DNA from: Tetradesmus obliquus
Taxonomy: Eukaryota; Chlorophyta; Chlorophyceae; Sphaeropleales; Scenedesmaceae
Assembly (NCBI GenBank): GCA_030272155.1
Contig: CP126207.1
Span: 1 to 64,000, forward strand
Direction: 5' to 3'
Length of the DNA stretch: 64,000 nt
The notes beneath the pieces were generated by a model, which was given only the letters and a program-made list of their open reading frames with translations, was not told where the DNA came from and searched no databases. Of this stretch, positions 1 to 10,340 are shown piece after piece; the first letter of the stretch is position 1; the number at the start of each line of letters is the position of its first letter. A program made the translations under genes and the position numbers.

Positions 1-346
1 CCCTAAACCCTAAACCCTAAACCCTAAACCCTAAACCCTAAACCCTAAACCCTAAACCCTAAACCCTAAACCCTAAAACCTAAACCCTAAACCTAAACCC
101 TAAACCCTAAACCCTAAACCCTAAACCCTAAACCCTAAACCCTAACCCTAAACCCTAAACCCTAAACCCTAAACCCTAAACCTAAAACCTAAAACTAAAA
201 CCCTAAACCTAAACCCTAAACCTAAACCTAAACCTAAAACCTAAACCCTAAAACCCTAAAAACCTAAAACTAAAACCCTAAACCCTAAACCCTAAACCCT
301 AAACCCTAAACCTAAACCTAAACCTAACCCCTAAACCCTAAACCCT
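1..346. repeat. Telomere, CCCTAAA (TTTAGGG) type
   Basis: Runs of CCCTAAA fill the left edge, with variants (CCTAAA, CCCTAAAA, CTAAAA) becoming commoner away from the end. This is the C-strand of the plant/green-algal TTTAGGG telomere, oriented as at a left chromosome end. Degeneration toward the interior is typical of the proximal part of a telomere. The true end may extend beyond base 1. Confidence 0.97.
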
Positions 347-643
347 GTGACAGCCATGGACTCCTTTGTGGTCATAGGAACACCAACAACAGCAGCTGCA
401 GGTGCAAGGGCTGCAGTAGTGAGGAGTGGAGCTAGCATGGCATCAGTGCTTGCTTTCAGTGAGTAGTATGAAGTACACAGAGTGCTTGGCTTCACATGAA
501 AAACTAGGCATGCACACACCACTACATGTACATTGAGTTGAGCATGCAAGCTTCATGCAGTTCACATGGCACCTTGCTTTTTATTGCTTTGTAAAACAGC
601 CCATTTCTAAGTGGAGAGAGGGGGGGTGTAGGTTGTCCTAAAA
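347..643. repeat. Subtelomeric unit, copy A
   Basis: This non-telomeric stretch begins at gtgacagccatgg and ends just before an interstitial telomere tract. It is nearly identical to 1836-2125, differing by only a few single bases. Short open frames on the minus strand are shared by both copies but have no recognisable domain, so I treat it as a repeat and not a gene. Confidence 0.9.
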
Positions 644-686
644 CCTAAAACCTAAACCCTAAACCCTAAACCCTAAACCCTAAACC
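644..686. repeat. Interstitial telomere tract 1
   Basis: Several CCTAAAA/CCCTAAA units lie internal to the terminal telomere and directly after subtelomeric copy A. The same arrangement recurs at 2126-2178, so the duplicated unit includes its telomere tail. Confidence 0.9.
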
Positions 687-688
687 TG

Positions 689-1201
689 TTGTCTGCAGTG
701 ATCAATGTTGCATGCCTTACCCTATGGGTTGTAAGCAAGGCTGCACAGACAGGCAGCTGTAACCAACAGTGGGTGGTGGTGCCCCATGTGGTGCAGTTGT
801 TTGCCAAGCACAGCAAGTTTGGTGAGCAAACCATCAAGAAGGACTTGGCAAATGGCAGTGAAAGCAGATATAGGAGAGCCACAGCTGCAGAACTCAAGTG
901 GCTGAAAGAGAAAGGAGCAGTGAGTGCAAGGGGAACAATGCTATGCTTAGCCAGCTTGCAGCATTGCTTAGATGTGGGGCAGAAGCTGGGAGTACCTAGG
1001 CAAGTACTGGCAGACTTTGCTCAGAAATACCAGGCTCACCCCTTAGCAACTATGGCTCAGGCTACTGCACCTGCAGCTCCCCTGCCAGTAGTTGCAGCAG
1101 CTGCAAACACAGCTGCTGCACTAAGGCAGCAGTGCAACACCACAGAGCCACACATTCAAGCACCCAATCACTCCTCAAAGGCATGGCATCTTCCAGGGTG
1201 A
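689..1201 (+). CDS. Hypothetical subtelomeric open frame, 170 codons
   Basis: This frame runs from the end of the interstitial telomere tract to a stop at 1201. The middle part is rich in Lys, Glu and Arg, with a plausible helical segment (KWLKEKGAVSARG). The C-terminal third is Ala/Pro/Gln-rich. I do not recognise a family. It could be a fragment of a subtelomeric gene whose start was lost when telomeric sequence was added beside it, or a chance frame. No intron signals were needed to keep it open. Confidence 0.3.
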   Translation: MSAVINVACLTLWVVSKAAQTGSCNQQWVVVPHVVQLFAKHSKFGEQTIKKDLANGSESRYRRATAAELKWLKEKGAVSARGTMLCLASLQHCLDVGQKLGVPRQVLADFAQKYQAHPLATMAQATAPAAPLPVVAAAANTAAALRQQCNTTEPHIQAPNHSSKAWHLPG

Positions 1202-1835
1202 AGAACAGGTTGTTCTGCAGCTGCTGTGGGTACAATGTTGGTCCATAGGTGGCATGGCACCACTTTAGGTAGTCTCCTGTGGGCTGAGCTGGTGGCATAT
1301 TGTTGTGTGACTGTGTAGCAAGGTTCAAGAGCATCACCAGCACCAAGGCAACCAGCATCCTGCATGCAAACCAGCACACACTTGGTCAGAATGTGCATAT
1401 TTGCTGCCTACATTTGAGGCTAATGTTCCAGGGCCCGAGGCCAGCAGGTCAGATGCTGCAAGTGAGTGTTGTCCTGAAAAGAGCAGATCATGGGCTCTCT
1501 GGCTAGCTATGAAAATGCCCCCATCCAATGAGTGTAGCCAAAGATATGAATTATTGAAGTTTGCATTCAAGGCCTTCGAAATTTGACAGGTCTACTACTT
1601 CAGAACCTCGAAAATGACCATTCAGCAACATACATGCATCACAAATACTTTATTTATTTTAGTTTTAACTATTTCTCTGATGTAAGAAGCCATTCTCAAC
1701 TGTTGTACCATGTGAAGAAGTTGCAGTGCCCGCTACTGCATATGTGCACACTTAGGCAAATTTCACAACATGCACAGCCCCTCACACTTCGAAAACAGTA
1801 TTTTATAACCAATATATACATTACAAGCAATTGGT
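1202..1835. other. Subtelomeric spacer without a supported gene
   Basis: This sequence lies between the hypothetical frame and subtelomeric copy B. The part after about 1560 is AT-richer than the rest of the window. Only short overlapping frames on both strands are present, and no repeat or RNA gene was recognised. Confidence 0.6.
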
Positions 1836-2125
1836 GACAGCCATGGACTCCTTTGTGGTCATAGGAACACCAACAACAGCAGCTGCAGGTGCAAGGGCTG
1901 CAGTAGTGAGGAGTGGAGCTAGCATGGCATCAATGCTTGCTTTCAGTGAGTAGTATGAAGTACACAGAGTGCTTGGCTTCACATGAAAAACTAGGCATGC
2001 ACACACCACTACATGTACATTGAGTTGAGCATGCAAGCTTCATGCAGTTCACATGGCACCTTGCTTTTTATTGCTTTGTAAAACAGCCCATTTCTCAGTG
2101 GAGGGAGGGGGGGTGTAGGTTGTCC
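1836..2125. repeat. Subtelomeric unit, copy B
   Basis: Second copy of the 347-643 unit, offset by about 1.49 kb, again beginning gtgacagccatgg and ending with a G-rich stretch before telomere repeats. Differences from copy A are isolated substitutions. The high identity implies recent duplication or ongoing conversion. Confidence 0.9.
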
Positions 2126-2178
2126 TAAAACCTAAAACCTAAACCCTAAACCCTAAACCCTAACCCCTAAACCTAACA
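2126..2178. repeat. Interstitial telomere tract 2
   Basis: CCTAAAA/CCCTAAA units follow subtelomeric copy B and join directly to the first satellite unit. Because copies A and B both end in telomere repeats, the block looks like a former chromosome end that was later capped, or a repeated Y'-like unit. Confidence 0.88.
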
Positions 2179-5100
2179 ATGCGGTGAAGATGCTGTGAAG
2201 ATGCGGTGAACATGCGGTGAAACCACCAAGCCGGAGCGTTCTGCGGGTGTTGCTGAGCTTGCTGCAGCCCATACTTTGTTTTGGCTGTTTGTGTGAGTTG
2301 GAAACTCAGGTACATGCAAGGGGCATGCAGGGAAGGCGGATAACAGAGCTGCAGCCATGCGGAGAAGATGCGGTGAAGATGCGGTGAACATGCGATGAAA
2401 CCACCAAGCCGGAGCGTTCTGTGGGTGTTGCTGAGCTTGCTGCAGCCCACACTTTGTTTTGGATGTTTGTGTGAGTTGTTGAAACGCAGGTGCATGCAAG
2501 GGGCATGCAGGGAAGTCGGATAACAGAGCTGCATCCATGCGGTGAAGATGCGGTGAAGATGCGATGAAACCACCAACCCGGAGCGTTCTGTGGGTGTTGC
2601 TGAGCTTGCTGCAGCCCACACTTTGTTTTGGCTGTTTGTGTGAGTTGGAAACTCAGGTACATGCAAGGGGCATGCAGGGAAGGCGGATAACAGAGCTGCA
2701 GCCATGCGGAGAAGATGCGGTGAACGTGCGGTGAACATGCGGTGAAACCACCAAGCCGGAGCGTTCTGCGGGTGTTGCTGAGCTTGCTGCAGCCCATACT
2801 TTGTTTTGTATGTTTGTGTGAGTCGTTGAAACTCAGGTACATGCAAGGGCATGCATGGAAACAAGGATAACAGAGCTGCATCCATGCGGTGAAGATGCGG
2901 TGAACATGCGGTGAACATGCGGTGAAACCATCAAGCCGGAGCGTTTTGAGGCTATTGCTGAGCTTGTTGCGGTCCATAGTTTGTTTTGTATGTTTGTGTG
3001 AGTTGGTGAAACTCAGGTACATGCAAGGGGCATGCAGGGAAGCCGGATAACAGAGCTGCAGCCATGCGGTGAAGATGCGGTGAAGATGTGGTGAACATGC
3101 GGTGAACGTGCGGTGAAACCACCAAGCCGCAGCATTCTGCGGGTGTTGCTGAGCTTGCTGCAGCCCATACTTTGTTTTGTATGTTTGTTTGAGTTGTTGA
3201 AACTCAGGTACATGCAAGAGGCATGCAGGGAAGCCGGATATAACAGAGCTGCAGCCATGCGGTGAAGATGCGGTGAACATGCGATGAAACCACCAACCCG
3301 GAGCGTTCTGTGGGTGTTGCTGAGCTTGCTGCAGCCCACACTTTGTTTTGGATGTTTGTGTGAGTTGGAATCTCAGGTACATGCAAGGGGCATGCAGGGA
3401 AGTCGGATAACAGAGCTGCAGCCATGCGGAGAAGATGCGGTGAAGATGCGGTGAACATGCGGTGAGCATGCAGTGAAACCACCTAGCCGGAGCGTTCTGC
3501 GGGTGTTGCTGAGCTTGCTGCAGCCCATACTTTGTTTTGTATGTTTGTGTGAGTTGTTGAGACTCAGGTACATGCAAAGGGAATGCAGGGAAGCTGCATA
3601 AGAGAGATGCAGCCATGCGGTGAAGATGCGGTGAACATGCGGTGAACGTGCGGTGAAACCACCAAGCCGCAGCGTTCTGCGGGTGTTGCTGAGCTTGCTG
3701 CAGCCCATACTTTGTTTTGTATGTTTGTGTGAGTCGTTGAAACTCAGGTACATGCAAGGGCATGCATGGAAACAAGGATAACAGAGCTGCATCCATGCGG
3801 TGAAGATGCGGTGAACATGCGGTGAACATGCGGTGAAACCACCAAGCCGCAGCATTCTGCGGGTGTTGCCGAGCTTGCTGCGGTACATACTTTGTTTTGG
3901 ATGTTTGTGTGAGTTGTTGAAACTCAGGTGCATGCAAGGGGCATGCAGGGAAGGCGGATAACAGAGCTGCAGCCATGCGGAAAAGATGCGGTGAAGATGC
4001 AGTGAACATGCAGTGAAACCACCAAGCCGGAGCGTTCTGCAGGTGTTGCTGGGCTTGCTGCAGCCCATAATTTGTTTTGGATGTTTGTGTGAGTTGTTGA
4101 AACTCAGGTACATGCAAGGGGCATGCAGGGAAGTCGGATAACAGAGCTACATCCATGCGGTGAAGATGCGGTGAAGATGCGGTGAACATGCGGTGAAACC
4201 ACCAAGCCGGAGCGTTCTGCGGGTGTTGCTGAGCTTGCTGCGGTCCATACTTTATTTTGGATGTTTGTGTGAGTTGTTGAAACTCAGGTACATGCAAGAG
4301 GCATGCATGGAAGCCGGATAACAGAGCTGCATCCATGCGGTGAAGATGCGGTGAAGATGCGGTGAACATGCGGTGAAACCACCAAGCCGGAGCGTTCTGC
4401 GGGTGTTGCTGAGCTTGCTGCAGCCCATACTTTGTTTTGTATGTTTGTGTGAGTTGTTGAAACTCAGGTACATGCAAGGGCATGCTGGGAAGCCGGATAA
4501 CAGAGCTGCATCCATGCGGTGAACATGCGGTGAACATGCGGTGAAACCACCAAGCCGGAGCATTCTCCGGCTGTTTCTGAGCTTGCTTAGCCCATACTTT
4601 GTTTTGGATGTTTGTTTGAGTTGTTAAAACTCAGGTACATGCAAGGGGCATGCAGGAAAGTCGGATGACAGAGTTGCAGCCATGCGGTGAAGATGCGGTG
4701 AAGATGCGGTGAACATGCGATGAAACCACCAAGCCGGAGCGTTCTGTGGGTGTTGCTGAGCTTGCTGCAGCCCACACTTTGTTTTGGATGTTTGTGTGAG
4801 TTGTTGAAACGCAGGTGCATGCAAGGGGCATGCAGGGAAGGCGGATAACAGAGCTGCATCCATGCGGAGAAGATGCGGTGAAGATGCGGTGAACATGCGG
4901 TGAAACCACCAAGCCGGAGCGTTCTGCGGGTGTTGCTGGGCTTGCTGCAGCCCATAATTTGTTTTGGATGTTTGTGTGAGTTGTTGAAACTCAGGTACAT
5001 GCAAGGGCATGCTGGGAAGCCGGATAACAGAGCTGCATCCATGCGGTGAACATGCGGTGAACATGCGGTGAAACCACCAAGCCGGAGCGTTCTGCGGCTG

Positions 5101-5879
5101 TTTCTGAGCTTGCTGCAGCCCATAATTTGTTTTGGATGTTTGTTTGAGTTGTTAAAACTCAGGTACATGCAAGGGGCATGCAGGGAAGGCGGATAACAGA
5201 GCTGCATCCATGCGGTGAAGATGCGGTGAAGATGCGGTGAACATGCAGTGAAACCACCAAGCCGGAGCGTGCTGCGGGTGTTGCTGGGCTTGCTGCAACC
5301 CATAATTTGTTTTGGATGTTTGTGTGAGTTGTTGAAACTCAGGTACATGCAAGGGGCATGTTGGGAAGTCGGATAACAGAGCTGCATCCATGCGGTGAAG
5401 ATGCGGTGAAACCACCAAGCCGGAGCGTTTTGAGGCTATTGCTGAGCTTGCTGCAGCCCATACTTTGTTTTGGATGTGTATGTGAGTTGTTGAAACTCAG
5501 GTACATGCAAGAGGCATGCATGGAAGCCGAATAACAGAGCTGCAGCCATGCGGTGAAGATGCGGTGAACATGCGGTGAAACCACCAAGCCGGAGCGTTCT
5601 GCGGGTGTTTCTGAGCTTGCTGCAGCCCATACTGTGTTTGGTATGTTTGTTTGAGTTGCCGAAACTCAGGTACATGCAAGAGGCATGCAGGGAAGCCGTA
5701 TAACAGAGCTGCAGCCATGCGGTGAACATGCGGTGAGCATGCAGTGAAACCACCAAGCCGGAGCGTTCAGCGGGTGTTGCTGAGCTTGCTGCAGCCCATA
5801 CTTTGTTTTGGATGTTTGTGTGTGTTGGGGAAACTCAGGTACATGCAAAGGGCATGCATGGAAGCTGCATAAGAGAGAT
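2179..5879. repeat. ~180-bp subtelomeric satellite, block 1 (about 20 units)
   Basis: The landmark gtgaaaccaccaagccgg recurs with spacing of about 168-190 bp, most often exactly 180 (for example 3657, 3837, 4017, 4197, 4377). Each unit carries two to four tandem copies of an 11-12 bp sub-repeat (atgcggtgaaga/c), and changes in that number account for most of the length variation. Larger blocks are also repeated: about 4131-5060 reappears at 6306-7230, and 5440-5879 reappears at about 8512-8951. Long minus-strand open frames cross the array because 180 is divisible by three. Several frames are open at once, so coding is unlikely. Confidence 0.95.
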
Positions 5880-6303
5880 CAACAATCACGATGACAATCA
5901 CATTGTCGCCAGCATCCTCCGCAGGCTGCAGCCCACTGGGCCCCCTGCCAGCCTGCCAGCCACACCTAGAAACCCGACCTCCACAACCACAGACCAGCAG
6001 TAAGCCAGCGGCCTATTTCGGCGGCATCTGCTCAGGGTCCACGTTGTCACCATTGTCGCACCCTCTGCTAGTCTGCCAGTCACACATCCAGCGCCCTGGC
6101 AACCAATCAGCAGCGACCCATGGCTTATTCGGGCAGCATCTGCTCCGGGTCCACGTTGTCGTGGTCGTCCACCTGCGGCCCGCTGGGGCCGCCGCCAGCT
6201 GCGCGGCTCTTTGAGATACCGGACACTATGTCATCTATCCGAAGCAGCATGTTGGCCGCCTCCACGCTCGTCTTGATGGTCTGCGTCTTCACCACCAGCG
6301 GCG
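5880..6303 (-). pseudogene. Duplicated 3' end of CCT3 (flank plus partial last exon)
   Basis: This segment is essentially identical to 8952-9375, exactly 3,072 bp away. Its right part (6125-6303, minus strand) encodes the last ~60 residues of CCT3, including [10 protein letters not shown] and the stop. Its left part is the CCT3 3' flank. At 6303 the match breaks inside the last exon and satellite resumes. There are no upstream exons and no acceptor, so it cannot make CCT3. It was carried into the satellite when the array and its border were duplicated. Confidence 0.93.
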
Positions 6304-8951
6304 GAAGTCGGATAACAGAGCTACATCCATGCGGTGAAGATGCGGTGAAGATGCGGTGAACATGCGGTGAAACCACCAAGCCGGAGCGTTCTGCGGGTGT
6401 TGCTGAGCTTGCTGCGGTCCATACTTTATTTTGGATGTTTGTGTGAGTTGTTGAAACTCAGGTACATGCAAGAGGCATGCATGGAAGCCGGATAACAGAG
6501 CTGCATCCATGCGGTGAAGATGCGGTGAACATGCGGTGAAACCACCAAGCCGGAGCGTTCTGCGGGTGTTGCTGAGCTTGCTGCAGCCCATACTTTGTTT
6601 TGTATGTTTGTGTGAGTTGTTGAAACTCAGGTACATGCAAGGGCATGCTGGGAAGCCGGATAACAGAGCTGCATCCATGCGGTGAACATGCGGTGAACAT
6701 GCGGTGAAACCACCAAGCCGGAGCATTCTCCGGCTGTTTCTGAGCTTGCTTAGCCCATACTTTGTTTTGGATGTTTGTTTGAGTTGTTAAAACTCAGGTA
6801 CATGCAAGGGGCATGCAGGAAAGTCGGATGACAGAGTTGCAGCCATGCGGTGAAGATGCGGTGAAGATGCGGTGAACATGCGATGAAACCACCAAGCCGG
6901 AGCGTTCTGTGGGTGTTGCTGAGCTTGCTGCAGCCCACACTTTGTTTTGGATGTTTGTGTGAGTTGTTGAAACGCAGGTGCATGCAAGGGGCATGCAGGG
7001 AAGGCGGATAACAGAGCTGCAGCCATGCGGAGAAGATGCGGTGAAGATGCGGTGAACATGCAGTGAAACCACCAAGCCGGAGCGTTCTGCGGGTGTTGCT
7101 GGGCTTGCTGCAGCCCATAATTTGTTTTGTATGTTTGTGTGAGTTGTTGAAACTCAGGTACATGCAAGGGGCATGCAGGGAAGTCGGATAACAGAGCTGC
7201 ATCCATGCGGTGAAGATGCGGTGAAGATGTGGTGAACATGCGGTGAAACCACCAAGCCGGAGCGTTCTGCGGGTGTTGCTGAGGTTGCTGCAGCCCATAC
7301 TTTGTTTTGTATGTTTGTGTGGGTTGTTGAAACTCAGGTACATGCAAGAGGCATGCATGGAAGCCGGATAACAGAGCTGCATCCATGCGGTGAAGATGCG
7401 GTGAAGATGCGGTGAACATGCGGTGAAACCACCAAGCCGGAGCGTTCTGCGGGTGTTGCTGAGCTTGCTGCAGCCCATACTTTGTTTTGTATGTTTGTGT
7501 GAGTTGTTGAAACTCAGGTACATGCAAGGGCATGCTGGGAAGCCGGATAACAGAGCTGCATCCATGCGGTGAACATGCGGTGAACATGCGGTGAAACCAC
7601 CAAGCCGGAGCATTCTCCGGCTGTTTCTGAGCTTGCTTAGCCCATACTTTGTTTTGGATGTTTGTTTGAGTTGTTAAAACTCAGGTACATGCAAGGGGCA
7701 TGCAGGAAAGTCGGATGACAGAGTTGCAGCCATGCGGTGAAGATGCGGTGAAGATGCGGTGAACATGCGATGAAACCACCAAGCCGGAGCGTTCTGTGGG
7801 TGTTGCTGAGCTTGCTGCAGCCCACACTTTGTTTTGGATGTTTGTGTGAGTTGTTGAAACGCAGGTGCATGCAAGGGGCATGCAGGGAAGGCGGATAACA
7901 GAGCTGCAGCCATGCGGAGAAGATGCGGTGAAGATGCGGTGAACATGCAGTGAAACCACCAAGCCGGAGCGTTCTGCGGGTGTTGCTGGGCTTGCTGCAG
8001 CCCATAATTTGTTTTGTATGTTTGTGTGAGTTGTTGAAACTCAGGTACATGCAAGGGGCATGCAGGGAAGTCGGATAACAGAGCTGCATCCATGCGGTGA
8101 AGATGCGGTGAAGATGTGGTGAACATGCGGTGAAACCACCAAGCCGGAGCGTTCTGCGGGTGTTGCTGAGGTTGCTGCAGCCCATACTTTGTTTTGTATG
8201 TTTGTGTGGGTTGTTGAAACTCAGGTACATGCAAGGGCATGCTGGGAAGCCGGATAACAGAGCTGCATCCATGCGGTGAACATGCGGTGAACATGCGGTG
8301 AAACCACCAAGCCGGAGCGTTCTGCGGCTGTTTCTGAGCTTGCTGCAGCCCATAATTTGTTTTGGATGTTTGTTTGAGTTGTTAAAACTCAGGTACATGC
8401 AAGGGGCATGCAGGGAAGGCGGATAACAGAGCTGCAGCCATGCGGAGAAGATGCGGTGAAGATGCGGTGAACATGCGATGAAACCACCAAGCCGGAGCGT
8501 TCTGTGGGTGTTGCTGAGCTTGCTGCAGCCCATACTTTGTTTTGGATGTGTGTGTGAGTTGTTGAAACTCAGGTACATGCAAGAGGCATGCATGGAAGCC
8601 GAATAACAGAGCTGCAGCCATGCGGTGAAGATGCGGTGAACATGCGGTGAAACCACCAAGCCGGAGCGTTCTGCGGGTGTTTCTGAGCTTGCTGCAGCCC
8701 ATACTGTGTTTGGTATGTTTGTTTGAGTTGCCGAAACTCAGGTACATGCAAGAGGCATGCAGGGAAGCCGTATAACAGAGCTGCAGCCATGCGGTGAACA
8801 TGCGGTGAGCATGCAGTGAAACCACCAAGCCGGAGCGTTCAGCGGGTGTTGCTGAGCTTGCTGCAGCCCATACTTTGTTTTGGATGTTTGTGTGTGTTGG
8901 GGAAACTCAGGTACATGCAAAGGGCATGCATGGAAGCTGCATAAGAGAGAT
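6304..8951. repeat. ~180-bp subtelomeric satellite, block 2 (about 15 units)
   Basis: Same family as block 1, with clear higher-order structure. A segment of about 890 bp is repeated in tandem (6630-7510 against 7517-8400, offset 887). The start of the block matches 4131 onward in block 1. The array ends where it meets the 3' flank of the functional CCT3 gene. The layered offsets (180, 887, 2163-2175, 3072) record successive unequal exchanges. Confidence 0.94.
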
Positions 8952-9196
8952 CAACAATCACGATGACAATCACATTGTCGCCAGCATCCTCCGCAGGCTG
9001 CAGCCCACTGGGCCCCCTGCCAGCCTGCCAGCCACACCTAGAAACCCGACCTCCACAACCACAGACCAGCAGTAAGCCAGCGGCCTATTTCGGCGGCATC
9101 TGCTCAGGGTCCACGTTGTCACCATTGTCGCACCCTCTGCTAGTCTGCCAGTCACACATCCAGCGCCCTGGCAACCAATCAGCAGCGACCCATGGC

Positions 9197-10306
9197 TTAT
9201 TCGGGCAGCATCTGCTCCGGGTCCACGTTGTCGTGGTCGTCCACCTGCGGCCCGCTGGGGCCGCCGCCAGCTGCGCGGCTCTTTGAGATACCGGACACTA
9301 TGTCATCTATCCGAAGCAGCATGTTGGCCGCCTCCACGCTCGTCTTGATGGTCTGCGTCTTCACCACCAGCGGCTCCCACACCCCAGCAGCACGCATGTC
9401 CACGATCTCCCCTGCACCAGCAGCAGCAGGTTGACGCAGTGGGTCGCAAACGGTTGGATGTGACGTGACCATGGCAGCGGCAGCTGCAGCAAAGTCACCT
9501 GTGTGGGATGCAATGACTGCTGAACTGTGCAACTTTCTGCACGCAGCTGCCAACCGCACCCTGGGATAATTGGACAACTGGCTGAAAACAAAGAGCAGTA
9601 ACGCGCAAGCATACATGCACACCAGCCCCACTCTAAGCACACCCCACTAGCCAGCACCAGCACACGCACCCATCTCTCCGCTGATGCGCAGGGGCCGGCG
9701 CTGCCTGCACGCTTTCTCAGCTTGAGATGCAACTGCATCGCAGCAATCCACGCAAGCACATGTGCACACCACCTGCAATCAACACCTTCCAACACACCAT
9801 GCACACTCACCTGTCTCTCCGTCAATGCCGGAGGGCGCAGGCACTGCCCGCGGCCTCCGCCTTGCAATCGGCTTGAAGCGCGCAAGTTACCCCAGACCCT
9901 AAGTCTAGAACCATAGAACCCAAGCCCAAACCCCAAACCCGATATCCCACCCGCACTCACCCGTCTCGCCGTTGATTCCGAAGGGGCAGGGGGCGCACAC
10001 AGTGCTCTCCACGTGCACCACCGCCATGCAAGCAAACATACACACGCACGCCACCCTCAACACACAAGGCACACTGCACACACAGGCACACTATGCACAC
10101 AGGCACCCTCACCCGTCTCGCCGTTGATGCCGAAGGGGCAAGCAGTGCCCACGGGCGTCTCCGCGTGCTTGGCGCGCAGCTTGGTGAGCGTGCGGATCAC
10201 GTTGGCGCCGCAGTTCTGAGCAAGTGTGCGAGGGATGACCTCAAGTGCCTGGCCGGCTGCCTTGTATGGGCCGGCTTCCACGCCCTCGATGGTGGCTGAG
10301 CGCTCT

Positions 10307-10340
<34 letters not shown>

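Noticed and set aside
2306-4537. 743-codon open frame on the minus strand across the satellite
   Set aside because: It exists because the 180-bp unit is divisible by three and poor in stops. Other minus frames are open over the same span and shift between units, with no start context or known domain.
5880-6303. A functional second CCT3 gene
   Set aside because: Only the 3' flank and part of the last exon are present, bounded by satellite on both sides.
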